Assembly (NCBI GenBank): GCA_050257395.1
Contig: JBLMWU010000293.1
Location: 1-43,721 of the forward strand
Length of the DNA stretch: 43,721 nt
Origin: JAIRTY01 sp050257395
Lineage (GTDB): Bacteria; Actinomycetota; Actinomycetes; Streptosporangiales; Streptosporangiaceae
Direction: 5' to 3'
Every line of letters starts with the position of its first letter. Position 1 is the first letter of the stretch. Of the stretch, positions 43,670 to 43,721 are shown one piece after another. Under the pieces are notes generated by a model. The model was not told the origin of the DNA, ran no database searches, and saw nothing but the letters and a program-made list of their open reading frames with translations. A program made the position numbers and the translations under genes.

Positions 43670-43721
43670 TCACCGGTCGCCCAACATCTCGAAGAACTCC
43701 GCATTCTCTGCGAAAACCCGG
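43670..43721 (-). CDS. C-terminal end of a leftward gene cut by the window edge
   Basis: Reading leftward from the window edge gives RVFAENAEFFEMLGDR and a TGA at 43672-43670. The composition and its position just beyond the ino1 terminator suggest a genuine protein end, but 16 residues are too few to name a family. Confidence 0.35.
   Translation of the reverse strand, partial: RVFAENAEFFEMLGDR

Overview
The window is very GC-rich and its codons end almost entirely in G or C. It carries the actinobacterial gene order rpsF-ssb-rpsR-rplI-dnaB. Other actinobacterial hallmarks are a PadR gene beside inositol-1-phosphate synthase, a DUF5318 zinc-ribbon gene, a DinB/mycothiol-type protein and an SSB with a Gly-rich linker. 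This is chromosomal DNA of a high-GC actinobacterium. The order or genus cannot be fixed from the sequence alone.

Layout. 1-7.6 kb: a two-component pair (kinase truncated by the window edge), a secreted S53 (sedolisin) peptidase, gluconokinase, a small Smr-domain protein, a 532-nt AT-richer gap, a four-helix membrane protein, a P2-type cation ATPase and a two-helix membrane peptide. 7.8-18 kb: an RtcB-type RNA ligase, three small hypothetical or zinc-ribbon genes, a divergent pair (ornithine-cyclodeaminase-like protein and PLP amino-acid decarboxylase), a quinone oxidoreductase, a secreted protein ending in a strong terminator, a methyltransferase, a glutathione-peroxidase-like protein, a flavodoxin-domain protein and an unusual M48-like/LysM fusion. 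18-25.3 kb: an accessory block with a leftward araC-VOC-PPOX-uvrA-like group, a GNAT gene, three gene fragments, an SRPBCC protein and an aminoglycoside-phosphotransferase-like gene. 25.4-30 kb: tRNA-Arg(ACG), a DinB-like gene, an MFS exporter divergent from its likely LysR regulator, and a eukaryote/archaeal-type prolyl-tRNA synthetase. 30-35 kb: the replication and ribosomal-protein cluster (dnaB interrupted by a 426-residue intein, rplI, rpsR, ssb, rpsF). A 389-nt gap upstream of dnaB holds DnaA boxes and, at its far end, a LexA-like SOS box over the start of a 77-residue protein. 35-43.7 kb: a small membrane protein, an endonuclease-IV-like gene, a GT87-type mannosyltransferase, a class A penicillin-binding protein with an Arg/Gly-rich cytoplasmic tail, DUF5318, PadR with a perfect palindromic operator, and ino1.

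The most unusual items are the M48-like/LysM fusion whose HExxH motif reads HELGR, the SOS box containing a start codon, the rpsF leader with an anti-Shine-Dalgarno arm, and a mosaic intergenic repeat found twice 34 kb apart. Also notable are a family member of ornithine cyclodeaminase that appears to have lost both key catalytic residues, a P-type ATPase with an altered ion site, and a recurring promoter geometry (TANNNT 6-7 nt before the start codon) pointing to many leaderless mRNAs.
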